64,000 nucleotides of DNA from Gallintestinimicrobium propionicum. GTDB lineage: Bacteria; Bacillota; Clostridia; Lachnospirales; Lachnospiraceae. Shown here in pieces: positions 8,834 to 17,106 of this stretch. The stretch is from positions 124,001 through 188,000 of the forward strand of contig NZ_JAOQJY010000002.1 in the NCBI RefSeq assembly GCF_025567525.1. Direction: 5' to 3'. Below the pieces are notes generated by a model. That model worked only from the letters and a program-made list of their open reading frames with translations. It did not search any database and was not told the DNA's origin. Within the stretch, counting starts at the first letter, position 1, and each line of letters starts with the position of its first letter. Both the position numbers and the translations under genes were made by a program.

Positions 8834-10378
8834 GTGCAGATTTTGAAGCAATGGAAAACAGAGCCTGAGAAATGGCTTTTTCGAATACTACTGGTTGTTT
8901 TTATCGCGAGCATGGTGCCGGTTTTATACCTGTCCCGCTATGGGTTCCCGAACTGCGATGATTTCACTTATGGTCTTGAGACGCATAGGGTATGGAATGC
9001 AACCCATTCCTTTGGGGAAGTGCTTAAAACAGCGCTTGCCGTGACAAAGGAAACCTGGCAGCTGTGGCAGGGAACCTGGTTCTCCATTTTCCTCATGACC
9101 CTGACGCCCGGAGTTTTCGGGGAAAAATGGTATTTCCTGACGACTCTTCTTATGGCAGGAATGCTCGGCGGCAGTATCTGTGTGCTGATGCATACGGTGC
9201 TTTGCCGGTACATTAGCCGGGCAAAAGAAAACCGTTATCTGCGTGGAATCTGTACGCTGACTGTTTTATTCCTGACCTTTCAGACCTTCGTTTCGCCGGT
9301 GCTTGCGCTGTATTGGTATAACGGCTCGCTGCATTATGTATTCATGGAGGCTGTTCTGTTCTTTGCAGTGTCTGCGCTGCTTTGCCTGGAAACATCGGAA
9401 CAGAAATCAAAGAAAATCCTCTGGATGATCCTTTCTGCCGTTCTGTGCGCACTGTTAGGCGGGGCAAACCTGTTGACCGGCTTACAGTCGGTGATCCTGA
9501 TCGTACTGCTGACGGCATGGGAGTTTTTCCGGAAAAAGAAAAACCGTTTCTGGTTTTTGTTTCCGCTTGTCTGCAGTCTGGTCGGTTTTGCGTTTAACGT
9601 GCTGGCACCAGGCAATTTGATTCGGGAAGATACGGCGGAGAGTATGGGAGCGGTAAAAGCGATTGTCATGTCATTTTACTGGGGAATTGTGTATGTGACG
9701 GAATGGTTGACACCGATGGTGCTGGTTGGCTTTGCAATGCTGATTCCTGCGATTTACCGGCTGGCAAAGCAGGCAGAAGGAAAGTTTTTTAAACCCTTGT
9801 ATGCAGTCTTTTTAAGCTTTTGCGTTTTCTGCGCGATGTTCACGCCGACGTTGTATGCGACGTCCAGCGAGGGACCCGATCGCTGCAAAAATGTGATGCG
9901 CGTGGTGCTGTATTTGCTGGTGTTCTTTAATTTGCTCAATGGATGTGGTTGGGCATGGCAGCTAAAGCAGCTAGGACAGCGAAAGCAGTCCGAGCAGCTT
10001 CCGCAGTCCCGACCGGGATTTTTTTACAGGCTGCTGGAGCTTCTGGAAGAAACAAAGAGCGCGTTTTATGCCGTGACGTTGATTGCGATGGGTGTGATTT
10101 TCCTCTTTGCGGCGGATAAAAATACGTATACGTCCGTTTCTGCCGTGCGTTCTATTTTAAATGGTGAGGCGGCGGAGTATGCAGCGGAAAACAATGCGCG
10201 CCTGGAATTGTATACAAATGGGGAACCGGAAATCACGATCACACCGCTTTCCGTGGAACCGTATTTATTGTATATCGACGATGTGACTAATGAGGGCGAC
10301 CGGGGCTACTGGCTGAATCTGGCGCTGATGGATTATTACGGAAAAGACAGAATTACCGTGTCTGAACCGGAAGAATAA
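8834..10378 (+). CDS. DUF6056-like polytopic membrane protein, GT-C glycosyltransferase candidate
   Basis: About 514 aa with roughly ten or more membrane segments. After the first helix, the outside-facing loop has FPNCDDFTYG with an Asp-Asp pair (42-43), then WQLWQGTWFSIFLMTL and a C-terminal soluble segment. Two more copies of this architecture are at 53313 and 54963, sharing the Asp-Asp and the QxWxGxW block. Acidic residues in the first outer loop are typical of GT-C enzymes using polyprenyl-phosphate sugars. GTG 8834 is preferred (AGGAGAG upstream) over GTG 8813, which overlaps the previous stop. The function is inferred. Confidence 0.7.
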   Translation: MQILKQWKTEPEKWLFRILLVVFIASMVPVLYLSRYGFPNCDDFTYGLETHRVWNATHSFGEVLKTALAVTKETWQLWQGTWFSIFLMTLTPGVFGEKWYFLTTLLMAGMLGGSICVLMHTVLCRYISRAKENRYLRGICTLTVLFLTFQTFVSPVLALYWYNGSLHYVFMEAVLFFAVSALLCLETSEQKSKKILWMILSAVLCALLGGANLLTGLQSVILIVLLTAWEFFRKKKNRFWFLFPLVCSLVGFAFNVLAPGNLIREDTAESMGAVKAIVMSFYWGIVYVTEWLTPMVLVGFAMLIPAIYRLAKQAEGKFFKPLYAVFLSFCVFCAMFTPTLYATSSEGPDRCKNVMRVVLYLLVFFNLLNGCGWAWQLKQLGQRKQSEQLPQSRPGFFYRLLELLEETKSAFYAVTLIAMGVIFLFAADKNTYTSVSAVRSILNGEAAEYAAENNARLELYTNGEPEITITPLSVEPYLLYIDDVTNEGDRGYWLNLALMDYYGKDRITVSEPEE

Positions 10379-10391
10379 AGGAGAGATAGTT

Positions 10392-11270
10392 ATGGTATAC
10401 GATTGTTTTCAGTTTTTTAACGAGCTCGATATTTTAAAGCTGCGTATGCATGTTTTAAACGATGTTGTGGACAAATTTGTCATCAGCGAGGCAACTGTAA
10501 CCTTTTCGGGCGAGAAAAAGCCGTTATATTTCCAGGAAAACCGGGAAATGTTTCAGGAGTTTGAAGACAAAATCATTCACAAGGTTGTGGATGATACGCC
10601 GATGGATACGAGTGCTTTTATGCGTGACAGTCACCAGAAGTGTGCAGTAGCGCGCGGTTTGGAGGGTGCAAAGGACGATGATATTGTCATTTTCTCTGAC
10701 GTCGATGAAATCCCGAATCCGGAAGCCGTAAAAAAGGTTCTGGCAGATTTTGACGGCAGCAAAATCTATGCGCTGGCGCAGCGGAATTTTTACTGTTATC
10801 TGAATATGGAAGAAACCTCCGGAAGCCTGCTGTCCATTACGGGTGAGTTTGAGGGCTTTACCGGAAAAGACAGAAGATGGCTTGGAACAAAGATCTGTAA
10901 TTATGGAATGTTAAAGCGGTTCACGACGGAGCAGCTGCGGGACAGCAAGCAAAAGGAGCTGATGGTGCGCGTTGCGGACGGCGGCTGGCATTTTTCCTAT
11001 ATGGGCGGCGGCAAGGACGAGTCTGTGGAGGATCGTGTAAAATACAAGATCAAGAGCGCGGCACATCAGGAGTATAATAATCGGGCAACGCTGTCGAAGG
11101 TGAAGAAGAAGATCCGGAATCATGAGGATATTCTGGGGCGGAGTACGGATTTTCAGATTGTGCCGGTGGATGAGAGTTATCCGGTGTATTTGAGGGAGCA
11201 TCTGGAGGAGTACCAGTATTTGATGTATCCGGAGAAGAAGTCCTTTTTTGACCGCATCCTGGGTCGTTGA
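10392..11270 (+). CDS. Family 17 glycosyltransferase (beta-1,4-GlcNAc transferase-like)
   Basis: 292 aa, complete. MVYDCFQFFNELDILKLR at the N-terminus, ISEATVTFSGEKKPL, and FSDVDEIP (Asp103-x-Asp105) are typical of GT17, the family of eukaryotic bisecting N-acetylglucosaminyltransferase with bacterial members in capsule loci. GGWHFSYMGG is another family block. It likely transfers a GlcNAc-type sugar in the cytoplasm. RBS GGAGAGAT precedes ATG 10392, 13 bases after the previous stop. The long structured repeat begins 7 bases after its stop. Confidence 0.85.
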   Translation: MVYDCFQFFNELDILKLRMHVLNDVVDKFVISEATVTFSGEKKPLYFQENREMFQEFEDKIIHKVVDDTPMDTSAFMRDSHQKCAVARGLEGAKDDDIVIFSDVDEIPNPEAVKKVLADFDGSKIYALAQRNFYCYLNMEETSGSLLSITGEFEGFTGKDRRWLGTKICNYGMLKRFTTEQLRDSKQKELMVRVADGGWHFSYMGGGKDESVEDRVKYKIKSAAHQEYNNRATLSKVKKKIRNHEDILGRSTDFQIVPVDESYPVYLREHLEEYQYLMYPEKKSFFDRILGR

Positions 11271-11277
11271 GGGAGGG

Positions 11278-11527
11278 CTCTTGTCCGCCCGCATGCAGTT
11301 TTGCGGGCGGTTCCCTGGTCTGCGTGCTGTGTCCGGCATTTGGTCTGGTGCAGCAGCGGACTCGCTTTCGCTCGGTTCAAAACGCAGCGGGTGCGTAGGG
11401 CTGCAAAGTACGCAGCCCAAGCACCGGCGTTTTGAGACGGTCCGCTTGTCTGCATCCAGACCAAGTGTCGGTCGCAGCACGCAGTCTCCGGGAACGTCCG
11501 CAAAACTGCTGCATGGGCGGACAAGAG
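11278..11527 (+). repeat. Composite structured repeat, copy A: 250-bp imperfect palindrome
   Basis: Nearly the whole interval folds on itself. CTCTTGTCCGCCC at the left end pairs with GGGCGGACAAGAG at the right, and pairing continues through TTCCC/GGGAA, GACTGCGTGCTG-type and TTGGTCTG-type arms to a core with GGGCTGC-AAAGTAC-GCAGCCC. The core matches copies at 14481-14676 and 16598-16793, but the outer arms differ. No transposase or plausible protein is encoded. The element and its tail fill the 502-base gap between the GT17 and GT2 genes. Confidence 0.75.
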
Positions 11528-11547
11528 GCGCTGTGTCGGGCGGATGG

Positions 11548-11600
11548 AAGGTCAAGGTCAAGGGCGTTAAGGTCAAGATCAAGGTCAAGGGCTGAATTTG
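11548..11600 (+). repeat. AAGGTC hexamer tract in tail of repeat copy A
   Basis: Irregular tandem AAGGTC units (with one AAGATC) run up to GGGCTGAATTTG. Shorter versions occur at the same place in copies B (near 14700-14728) and C (near 16817-16845), ending in GGGCTGAGTTTG. This shows that palindrome, hexamers and downstream hairpin units form one composite element. No function is evident. Confidence 0.6.
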
Positions 11601-11606
11601 TGGGAT

Positions 11607-11743
11607 TGCGTGGAGGACGGCAAAGCGCTTCTGTGGAGCAGTTGTCTGTGCGTGGAGGACGGCAAAGCGCTTCTGTGGAGCAGTTGTCTGTGCGTGGAGG
11701 AGGGCAAGGCGTTTCTGTGGAGCTGTTGCCTGTGCGTGAAGGG
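11607..11743 (+). repeat. 42-bp tandem repeat, three units plus a partial fourth
   Basis: Units lie at 11607-11648, 11649-11690 and 11691-11732, with a fourth cut after 11 bases. Units 1 and 2 are identical; unit 3 has a few changes. Each holds a hairpin of the form GGCAA(A/G)GCG...GGAGC(A/T)GTTG(T/C)C. The 42-bp period keeps a frame open by chance, so a cysteine-rich short protein predicted here would be false. Related units occur once in copy B and three times in copy C. Confidence 0.75.
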
Positions 11744-11772
11744 CGTTTGGATAGAGCAGTTAGGAGTTTTGG

Positions 11773-12693
11773 ATGGTGAAGGTTTCGATTTGTGTGCCGG
11801 CGTATAAGAATCCGGTTGGTGTAGAGCGGCTTTTGGAGTCGATAAAGGTGCAGTCTTTTACGGATTACGAGGTGGTTGTGACGGATGATTCTCCGGACGG
11901 GTCTGTGGAGGAGGTTGTACGTAGGGCTGATGTTCCGGGGATGGTTTATGTTCGGAATGCGGCAAGAAAGGGCGCGACGGGGAACTGGAATGAGGCGGTG
12001 CGGCATGCTTCGGGTGAGTATATCAAGATCATGCACCACGATGACTGGTTCACGGATCGGGATTGTCTGGCGCGGTTTGTAGAGATGCTGGAGGAGCATC
12101 CGGAGGCGGATCTTGCGTTTTGCGGGAGTCGGCAGGTGATGTTGGATGGTGTCGGAAACCGGACGGGAGAGGAGTTTGACCGGGCGATCAGCGATGAGCA
12201 TTTGAAGATGATCTCGGAGGATTGGCGGGATCTTTATATCGGGGATTATATTGGGGCGCCGAGTGCGACGATTTACCGGAAGGGCGCGCCGGAGTATGAG
12301 GAGAAGCTGACGTGGATTGTGGATGTGGAATTTTATATGCGTCTGCTTCAGAGGAATCCGAGGTTTGTGGTGAGTAAGGAGCCGCTTGTCAGTATCGGGG
12401 TCAGCGAGAATCAGCTGACGGAGAGCTGTCGGACGGACGGAAAGTTAAATATTTTCGAGTATGGATTTGTGATGCAGGAGTTTTCCCTGCTTTCAGAAGA
12501 AAAATATCGGCAGAAGTTTATTCAGATCGCGTTGAAATATAAGATGCCGTTTGCATCGCTTGCGCCTTACGGGATTCCGAAGAAGGAGTATGAGAAGGCG
12601 GCTGCGAAGAAGCGGCGGGAAGATTTTGTCTTTTATGTCGGCGTTGCAAAGCGCAAGGTTCGGAAAGCGTTTGGGAAAAAGCGGTTCGCATGA
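11773..12693 (+). CDS. Family 2 glycosyltransferase
   Basis: 306 aa. VKVSICVPAYKNP, VVVTDDSPDGSVEE, RKGATGNWNEAVRHASGEYIK and IMHHDDWF give the GT2 order, with HHDDW in the metal-binding position. GAPSATIYRK and ENQLTES fit teichoic-acid and capsule GT2 relatives. A lysine-rich C-terminus (KKRREDF...KRKVRKAF) probably contacts the membrane. ATG 11773 follows TAGGAG. It is the first gene downstream of repeat copy A and is followed 16 bases later by an ABC flippase. Confidence 0.88.
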   Translation: MVKVSICVPAYKNPVGVERLLESIKVQSFTDYEVVVTDDSPDGSVEEVVRRADVPGMVYVRNAARKGATGNWNEAVRHASGEYIKIMHHDDWFTDRDCLARFVEMLEEHPEADLAFCGSRQVMLDGVGNRTGEEFDRAISDEHLKMISEDWRDLYIGDYIGAPSATIYRKGAPEYEEKLTWIVDVEFYMRLLQRNPRFVVSKEPLVSIGVSENQLTESCRTDGKLNIFEYGFVMQEFSLLSEEKYRQKFIQIALKYKMPFASLAPYGIPKKEYEKAAAKKRREDFVFYVGVAKRKVRKAFGKKRFA

Positions 12694-12708
12694 AAATTGG
12701 AGGTCAGG

Positions 12709-14469
12709 ATGGTTCAGATTTTACAAAAGCTGCTTCATATTTTGAATAAAGATCAGAAGCGGAAGGTTGCGGGACTCGGCGTGATGATTTTTATCGGTGC
12801 GCTGATGGAAATGATCGGCGTCGGTCTGATCATGCCGGTGGTTGAGGGCGTAATGGCGCCGGATCAGCTGCTGAATAAGTGGTATATTCAGATTTTGGAA
12901 CGGTTTATTCATTTTGATACGCCGAATCAGTGGCTGCTGTTTTTGATCGGTGTGATCATTGCAGTTTATTTTATCAAAAACGGTTATCTGCTTTTACAGA
13001 CATATGTGCAGTCCCGTTTTGTCAACACAAATCAGTCCAATACGATCAGCTACATGCTGGAGGAATATCTGAACCGTCCCTATGAATTCTATTTAAACGC
13101 GGACATTCCTACGATCTTTCGTACGATTGACGGTGATGTGCCGAAGGTATTTACAACTCTGATGGAATATATCCAGCTGGCGACGGAGCTGATGGTTTCG
13201 GCGGTTCTGTGCGTGACGCTGCTTGTAACAAACCCGACGATGACGATTTTTATTGTTGTGGTCATGGGCGGAACGACGGTTGTAATCCTGAAAATTTTAA
13301 AGCCTACCTTAAACCGGCTGGGGCGGACCTCCCAGCGGTTGCAGAGTCAGATGGGAAAATGGCGTCTGCAGTCTATTTACGGAATCAAGGATGTAAAGAT
13401 TTTAAATAAAGAGCATTATTTTGCATCCAGCTTTGGAAAATATTCTCAGGAGAACGCGAAGCTGACGACAGAATATGCGGTACTTAACAACATGCCGCGT
13501 CTGCTGTTGGAGACGCTGAGCATCTGCGGTATTTTGGGATATCTTGCAATCTGTATTTTAAACAGCGCGGACATGACGGAGCTTGTGCCGCAGATTTCCG
13601 CATTTGCAGTAGCGGCGATGCGTTTGATGCCGTCGGTAAACCGGATCAACACGCATATGAGCAATATTGCGTTCTATGAGCCAAGCGTGAATTATGTTTA
13701 TGAAAATGTAGACTTCACATCCTATCGTCTGCATGGAAAATATGAAAAAGACTATGATCCCCATACGCCTCCGATGGAGCTGAAAAAAGAGATTCGCATG
13801 GAGGACGTCAGCTATACTTATCCCGAAAGTGACAAGGTGATTCTGGATCATGCTCAGATGCTTGTACCCGTTGGAAAATCGGTGGGTGTGATGGGACCCT
13901 CCGGTGCGGGAAAGAGTACCGCAATCGATATTTTAATGGGACTTTTGCAGGTACAGGGCGGCGAGATTTTATGCGATGGAAGAAATATTTTTGAAAATTA
14001 TCCATCCTGGCTGTCCCATATCGGTTACATTCCGCAGACCATTTATCTGACGGATGATTCGATCCGCGAAAATATAGCGTTCGGTGTGGCAAAAGAGGAT
14101 ATCGATGATGAGCGCGTATGGCATGTGCTGGAAGAAGCCCAGTTGAAGGATTTTGTAAAGGAGCTGCCGGGTATGCTGGATATGGAGATCGGGGAGCGGG
14201 GTGTGCGTCTCTCCGGCGGTCAGAGACAGCGTCTTGGTATTGCGAGGGCGCTGTATCATAATCCGGAGATTCTGGTATTTGATGAGGCAACGAGTGCGCT
14301 GGATACCGATACGGAAACGGCGATTATGGAGGCAATTGAGAGCTTTCATGGAAAGAAGACGCTGGTGATCATTGCGCACAGGCTGCGGACGATCGCGGGG
14401 TGCGATATTATTTACAAGGTGGATAACGGAAAGATCGTGGAGACGACGCTGGCGGCAGAGGAACACTAG
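12709..14469 (+). CDS. ABC transporter, fused membrane and ATPase domains (PglK/MsbA-like lipid-linked glycan flippase)
   Basis: 586 aa: six hydrophobic helices in the first 320 residues, then an ATPase domain with Walker A GPSGAGKST (about 395), Q-loop GYIPQ, signature LSGGQRQR (about 501), Walker B ILVFDEATSALD (about 521) and IIAHRL. The half-transporter should dimerise. Relatives such as PglK flip undecaprenyl-diphosphate oligosaccharides. ATG 12709 (GGAGG upstream) is chosen over TTG 12697. A paralogue with the same order and the block IGYIPQxIYLxDD is at 41427, and an unrelated Wzx-type flippase is at 26254. Confidence 0.92.
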   Translation: MVQILQKLLHILNKDQKRKVAGLGVMIFIGALMEMIGVGLIMPVVEGVMAPDQLLNKWYIQILERFIHFDTPNQWLLFLIGVIIAVYFIKNGYLLLQTYVQSRFVNTNQSNTISYMLEEYLNRPYEFYLNADIPTIFRTIDGDVPKVFTTLMEYIQLATELMVSAVLCVTLLVTNPTMTIFIVVVMGGTTVVILKILKPTLNRLGRTSQRLQSQMGKWRLQSIYGIKDVKILNKEHYFASSFGKYSQENAKLTTEYAVLNNMPRLLLETLSICGILGYLAICILNSADMTELVPQISAFAVAAMRLMPSVNRINTHMSNIAFYEPSVNYVYENVDFTSYRLHGKYEKDYDPHTPPMELKKEIRMEDVSYTYPESDKVILDHAQMLVPVGKSVGVMGPSGAGKSTAIDILMGLLQVQGGEILCDGRNIFENYPSWLSHIGYIPQTIYLTDDSIRENIAFGVAKEDIDDERVWHVLEEAQLKDFVKELPGMLDMEIGERGVRLSGGQRQRLGIARALYHNPEILVFDEATSALDTDTETAIMEAIESFHGKKTLVIIAHRLRTIAGCDIIYKVDNGKIVETTLAAEEH

Positions 14470-14480
14470 GACGGGCGGAC

Positions 14481-14676
14481 GGTCAGCCGCCGTGCTGTTT
14501 TGCACCTGACGCTGTCGTTCCCGTCCGCCATGCAGACTCGCTTTCGCTCAGGAGAAAAGCGCAGCGGATGCATAAGGATGCAAAAGACGCATCCTAAGCA
14601 CCGACGCTTTTCTATGGTCTGCATACGGCGGATCGGGAACGGCAGCGCCGGCGCAAAAAGCGCGCGGCGGCTGACC
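14481..14676 (+). repeat. Composite structured repeat, copy B: 196-bp imperfect palindrome
   Basis: GGTCAGCCGCCG at the left end pairs perfectly with CGGCGGCTGACC at the right. Inside, CGTTCCCG/CGGGAACG, TCCGCC-ATGCAGAC/GTCTGCAT-A-CGGCGGA and AGAAAAGCG/CGCTTTTCT continue the stem to an apical AGGATGC-AAAAGAC-GCATCCT hairpin. Bases 14605-14728 are identical to 16722-16845 in copy C, so the two share recent ancestry or gene conversion. It starts 11 bases after the ABC flippase stop. Confidence 0.8.
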
Positions 14677-14880
14677 TGGCTGTGTAAGGCGGAAGGGAAA
14701 AGGTCAAGGTCAAGGGCTGAGTTTGCTGCTGAAACATAGCTGGCAGGAGGACGGCAAGGCGCTCCTTTGGAGCTGTTGCCTGTGTGCAAGCAGCCCATGA
14801 ACACGGGCTGTTCATGGACGTGAGAAAGTGATTCAGGAGTGCGCTGTCTGGCGGTTGAGATTTGATTATGGAGGTGCGGT
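14677..14880 (+). repeat. Tail of repeat copy B, to the next start codon
   Basis: Contains the AAGGTC tract and GGGCTGAGTTTGCTG, then one hairpin unit (14753-14780, GGCAAGGCGCTCC-TTT-GGAGCTGTTGCC), a second hairpin CCATGAAC...GTTCATGG near 14789-14817, and CGTGAGAAAGTGA shared with copy C. The ribosome site GGAGG of the next gene closes it. No protein-coding potential is seen. Confidence 0.65.
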
Positions 14881-16587
14881 GTGGCAGAACTCTTAATCTT
14901 ATGGGGATATATTGGGATAGTGAATAGTTGCATCGGAGCTGGTGTTTTAAAAGGCATTGGTTTGTTGACAGGCAGGAAGAAGATTGTCTATGGTCTGGCA
15001 GGTACTGAGCTTGCCGGGATCGTGGCGATCACTGTTTATGCCCAGACGGTCAGCATTTTCGGTAAGGTTTTTATGGCTGCTCATTTGATTTTGCTGGCGG
15101 CGGCAGCAGCATGTGCATACTGGTGCAGGAAAGAGCTTCTGGTGATTTGGAGCCGGGTGAAGAAGATATGTCTTTCCTGGGAAGGTGTTCTTTATCTGAT
15201 TTTTGCAGTGATGACAGCTTATTTTGCATCCAGAGGGCTGCAGCATACGGATACCGGAATTTATCATGCTCAGGCGATTCGGTGGTATGAGGAGTATGGG
15301 CTTGTAAAAGGGCTTGGCAATCTGCAGCAGCATTTTGCTTATAACAGTGCATATCTTGCGTATGCGGCTGCCTTTTCTATGAAATGGCTGGTAGGGCAGT
15401 CGTTGCATGGAACCAATGGCTTTTTGCAGGCATTTCTGTGTATCTGGGCGCTGTACGGTCTGAAGAATTTTGCCCGGCATAAAAGTCATCTGGCGGATGG
15501 ATGCAGAGTTGGAATTTTATTGTATGCAATTGTTGTGTCAGAGCGGATTATGTCTCCGGCAACGGATTTCGGGACGATGTATCTGGTATTTTTTATTGTA
15601 ACGCTGTGGACGTCGATTGCCTGTGAAAAAGAGGGTAAAGTCGGGGAAAAAACAGATCTGTATGCACTGCTTTGTGTTGCGGTTGTCTGTGTGACAACTT
15701 TTAAGCTCTCAGCTGGAATGCTCGTCATTCTTGCACTGTATCCGGCGGTTTGTCTGATTCGGTCAAAAGAATGGAAAAAGATCGGAATCTATCTGCTTTG
15801 TGGCTGTGTTGTGCTTGCGCCGTGGCTGGTGCGGAATGTGCTGATTTCCGGATGGCTGATTTATCCGTTTGCAGCAATTGATCTGTTTTCCGTAGACTGG
15901 AAAATTCCTGCTTCTTATCTTCAGAATGATTCGGATCAGATCAAGGTTTGGGGACGTTGTCTGTATGATGTGACGAAAATCAATGATCCTGTGAGCGCAT
16001 GGTTTCCCGTCTGGTGGGGAGAAAAGGATCGTTATGAGATGATGCTTTTGATTGCCAATATGGTTGCCGGGATTTCAGCAGTGTTGTCGGTTGTGTGGAA
16101 ACGAATCCGGAAAGAAAAGTTATGCTGGGATCGTGTCGTTGTGTATGCAGCGGTTTTAGGCGGCATTGCAGGCTGGTTTTTCCTCGCTCCGTTTATCCGG
16201 TACGGGCTTGCGTTTCTGTTGATTTTTCCGTTAATGGCATTTGGCGAATGGCTGCGTCCGATGCAGATGGGGCCGGTGCGGATTGCGTCAGGTTTTCTTT
16301 GCGCAGCGATCTTTTTCAGTTTGAGTATGTACTGGGATTATTATGTGTTGTTTGATCTGGTTTGGGGAAAGCAGCATCTGACAGACCCGGCTTGGGTTGT
16401 ACAGCAGGATTATGACAGCGTAGAGGTGGAGTCGTTTGAAATGGAAGGCGGTCTGATAGTTTATTATCCGGCAGGCGGGCAGGAGAATATCAGTTATGAC
16501 GCTTTTCCGGCGACGGCATATCGGGTAATGGCTGAGAGGACGAAGTTACGGGGAAGCGATATCCGGGACGGGTTTATGCCAAAGTGA
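14881..16587 (+). CDS. Large polytopic membrane protein, GT-C-like (LIC_10190-type)
   Basis: 568 aa with about 12 membrane helices and a soluble C-terminal tail of some 60 residues. An outer-loop block, HTDTGIYHAQAIRWYEEYG, followed by KGLGNLQQHFAYNSAYLAY, contains the Asp/His pattern of GT-C glycosyltransferases and matches what I recall of the LIC_10190 membrane-protein family; that name is tentative. It probably adds a sugar outside the membrane from a polyprenyl-phosphate donor. GTG 14881 is supported by GGAGG. Repeat copies lie on both sides, so it may have its own transcript. Confidence 0.65.
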   Translation: MAELLILWGYIGIVNSCIGAGVLKGIGLLTGRKKIVYGLAGTELAGIVAITVYAQTVSIFGKVFMAAHLILLAAAAACAYWCRKELLVIWSRVKKICLSWEGVLYLIFAVMTAYFASRGLQHTDTGIYHAQAIRWYEEYGLVKGLGNLQQHFAYNSAYLAYAAAFSMKWLVGQSLHGTNGFLQAFLCIWALYGLKNFARHKSHLADGCRVGILLYAIVVSERIMSPATDFGTMYLVFFIVTLWTSIACEKEGKVGEKTDLYALLCVAVVCVTTFKLSAGMLVILALYPAVCLIRSKEWKKIGIYLLCGCVVLAPWLVRNVLISGWLIYPFAAIDLFSVDWKIPASYLQNDSDQIKVWGRCLYDVTKINDPVSAWFPVWWGEKDRYEMMLLIANMVAGISAVLSVVWKRIRKEKLCWDRVVVYAAVLGGIAGWFFLAPFIRYGLAFLLIFPLMAFGEWLRPMQMGPVRIASGFLCAAIFFSLSMYWDYYVLFDLVWGKQHLTDPAWVVQQDYDSVEVESFEMEGGLIVYYPAGGQENISYDAFPATAYRVMAERTKLRGSDIRDGFMPK

Positions 16588-16597
16588 CGGTCCGGAC

Positions 16598-16793
16598 GGT
16601 CAGCCGCTGTGCTGTTTTGCACCGGGCGCTGTCGTTCCCGTCCGCCATGCAGACGCGCTTTCGCTCAGAAGAAAAGCGCAGCGGGTACATAAGGAAGCAA
16701 AAGACGCTTCCTAAGTACCGGCGCTTTTCTATGGTCTGCATACGGCGGATCGGGAACGGCAGCGCCGGCGCAAAAAGCGCGCGGCGGCTGACC
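16598..16793 (+). repeat. Composite structured repeat, copy C: 196-bp imperfect palindrome
   Basis: Same length and fold as copy B. The outer stem starts GGTCAGCCGC and ends GCGGCTGACC. The apical hairpin is GGAAGC-AAAAGAC-GCTTCC where B has GGATGC...GCATCC: both sides changed and pairing was kept. The next stem is GGTAC/GTACC here and GGTGC/GCACC in copy A, again a paired change. It begins 10 bases after the GT-C-like gene. Confidence 0.8.
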
Positions 16794-17000
16794 TGGCTGT
16801 GTAAGGCGGAAGGGAAAAGGTCAAGGTCAAGGGCTGAGTTTGCTGGGTGGCGTGTAGGACGGCAAGGCGCTCCTCTCATGCGGACGGCAAGGCGCTCCTT
16901 GTGTAGGACGGCAAGGCGCTCCTGCGGAGCTGTTGCCTGGATGTAGGGGCGTGAGAAAGTGAATCAAGAGTGCGCAGTCGCAGTTTCCGAAGGGAACTGT
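16794..17000 (+). repeat. Tail of repeat copy C with three direct repeat units
   Basis: After the AAGGTC tract, the 18-base word GGACGGCAAGGCGCTCCT occurs at 16857-16874, 16882-16899 and 16906-16923. The last continues into GGAGCTGTTGCC to complete a hairpin. CGTGAGAAAGTGA (as in copy B) follows, then a CAGTTTCC-GAA-GGGAACTG hairpin at 16981-16999. No protein-coding potential is seen. Confidence 0.65.
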
Positions 17001-17007
17001 GACCTGC

Positions 17008-17036
17008 TTGCATTGGTATGACGGATGCAGTATGAT
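17008..17036 (+). promoter_or_regulatory. Candidate sigma-A promoter for the DUF5672 gene
   Basis: TTGCAT (17008-17013) and TATGAT (17031-17036) are separated by 17 bases. Transcription would start near 17043, about 64 bases before ATG 17107. It lies at the edge of repeat copy C, suggesting that these repeats separate transcription units. Confidence 0.5.
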
Positions 17037-17106
17037 AGTAGAAAATGAGCAGTCTGTGCGGCAGTTGGAGCGCAGGCAGCGGTTTGAGATGAAATGAGGA
17101 TTTATT

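Noticed and set aside
11607..11743. CRISPR array
   Set aside because: Units are contiguous 42-bp repeats without unique spacers, and no cas genes are present.
11248..11807. Several overlapping open frames on both strands in repeat copy A
   Set aside because: They follow the palindrome and the 42-bp repeats (a multiple of three keeps frames open), have odd Cys/Trp or Arg/Ser composition and no domain signature.
14500..16946. Similar short 'proteins' at 14500-14739 and 16584-16946, and antisense ones
   Set aside because: Their similarity comes from the shared repeat (124 identical bases); they lack ribosome sites and start at different codons.
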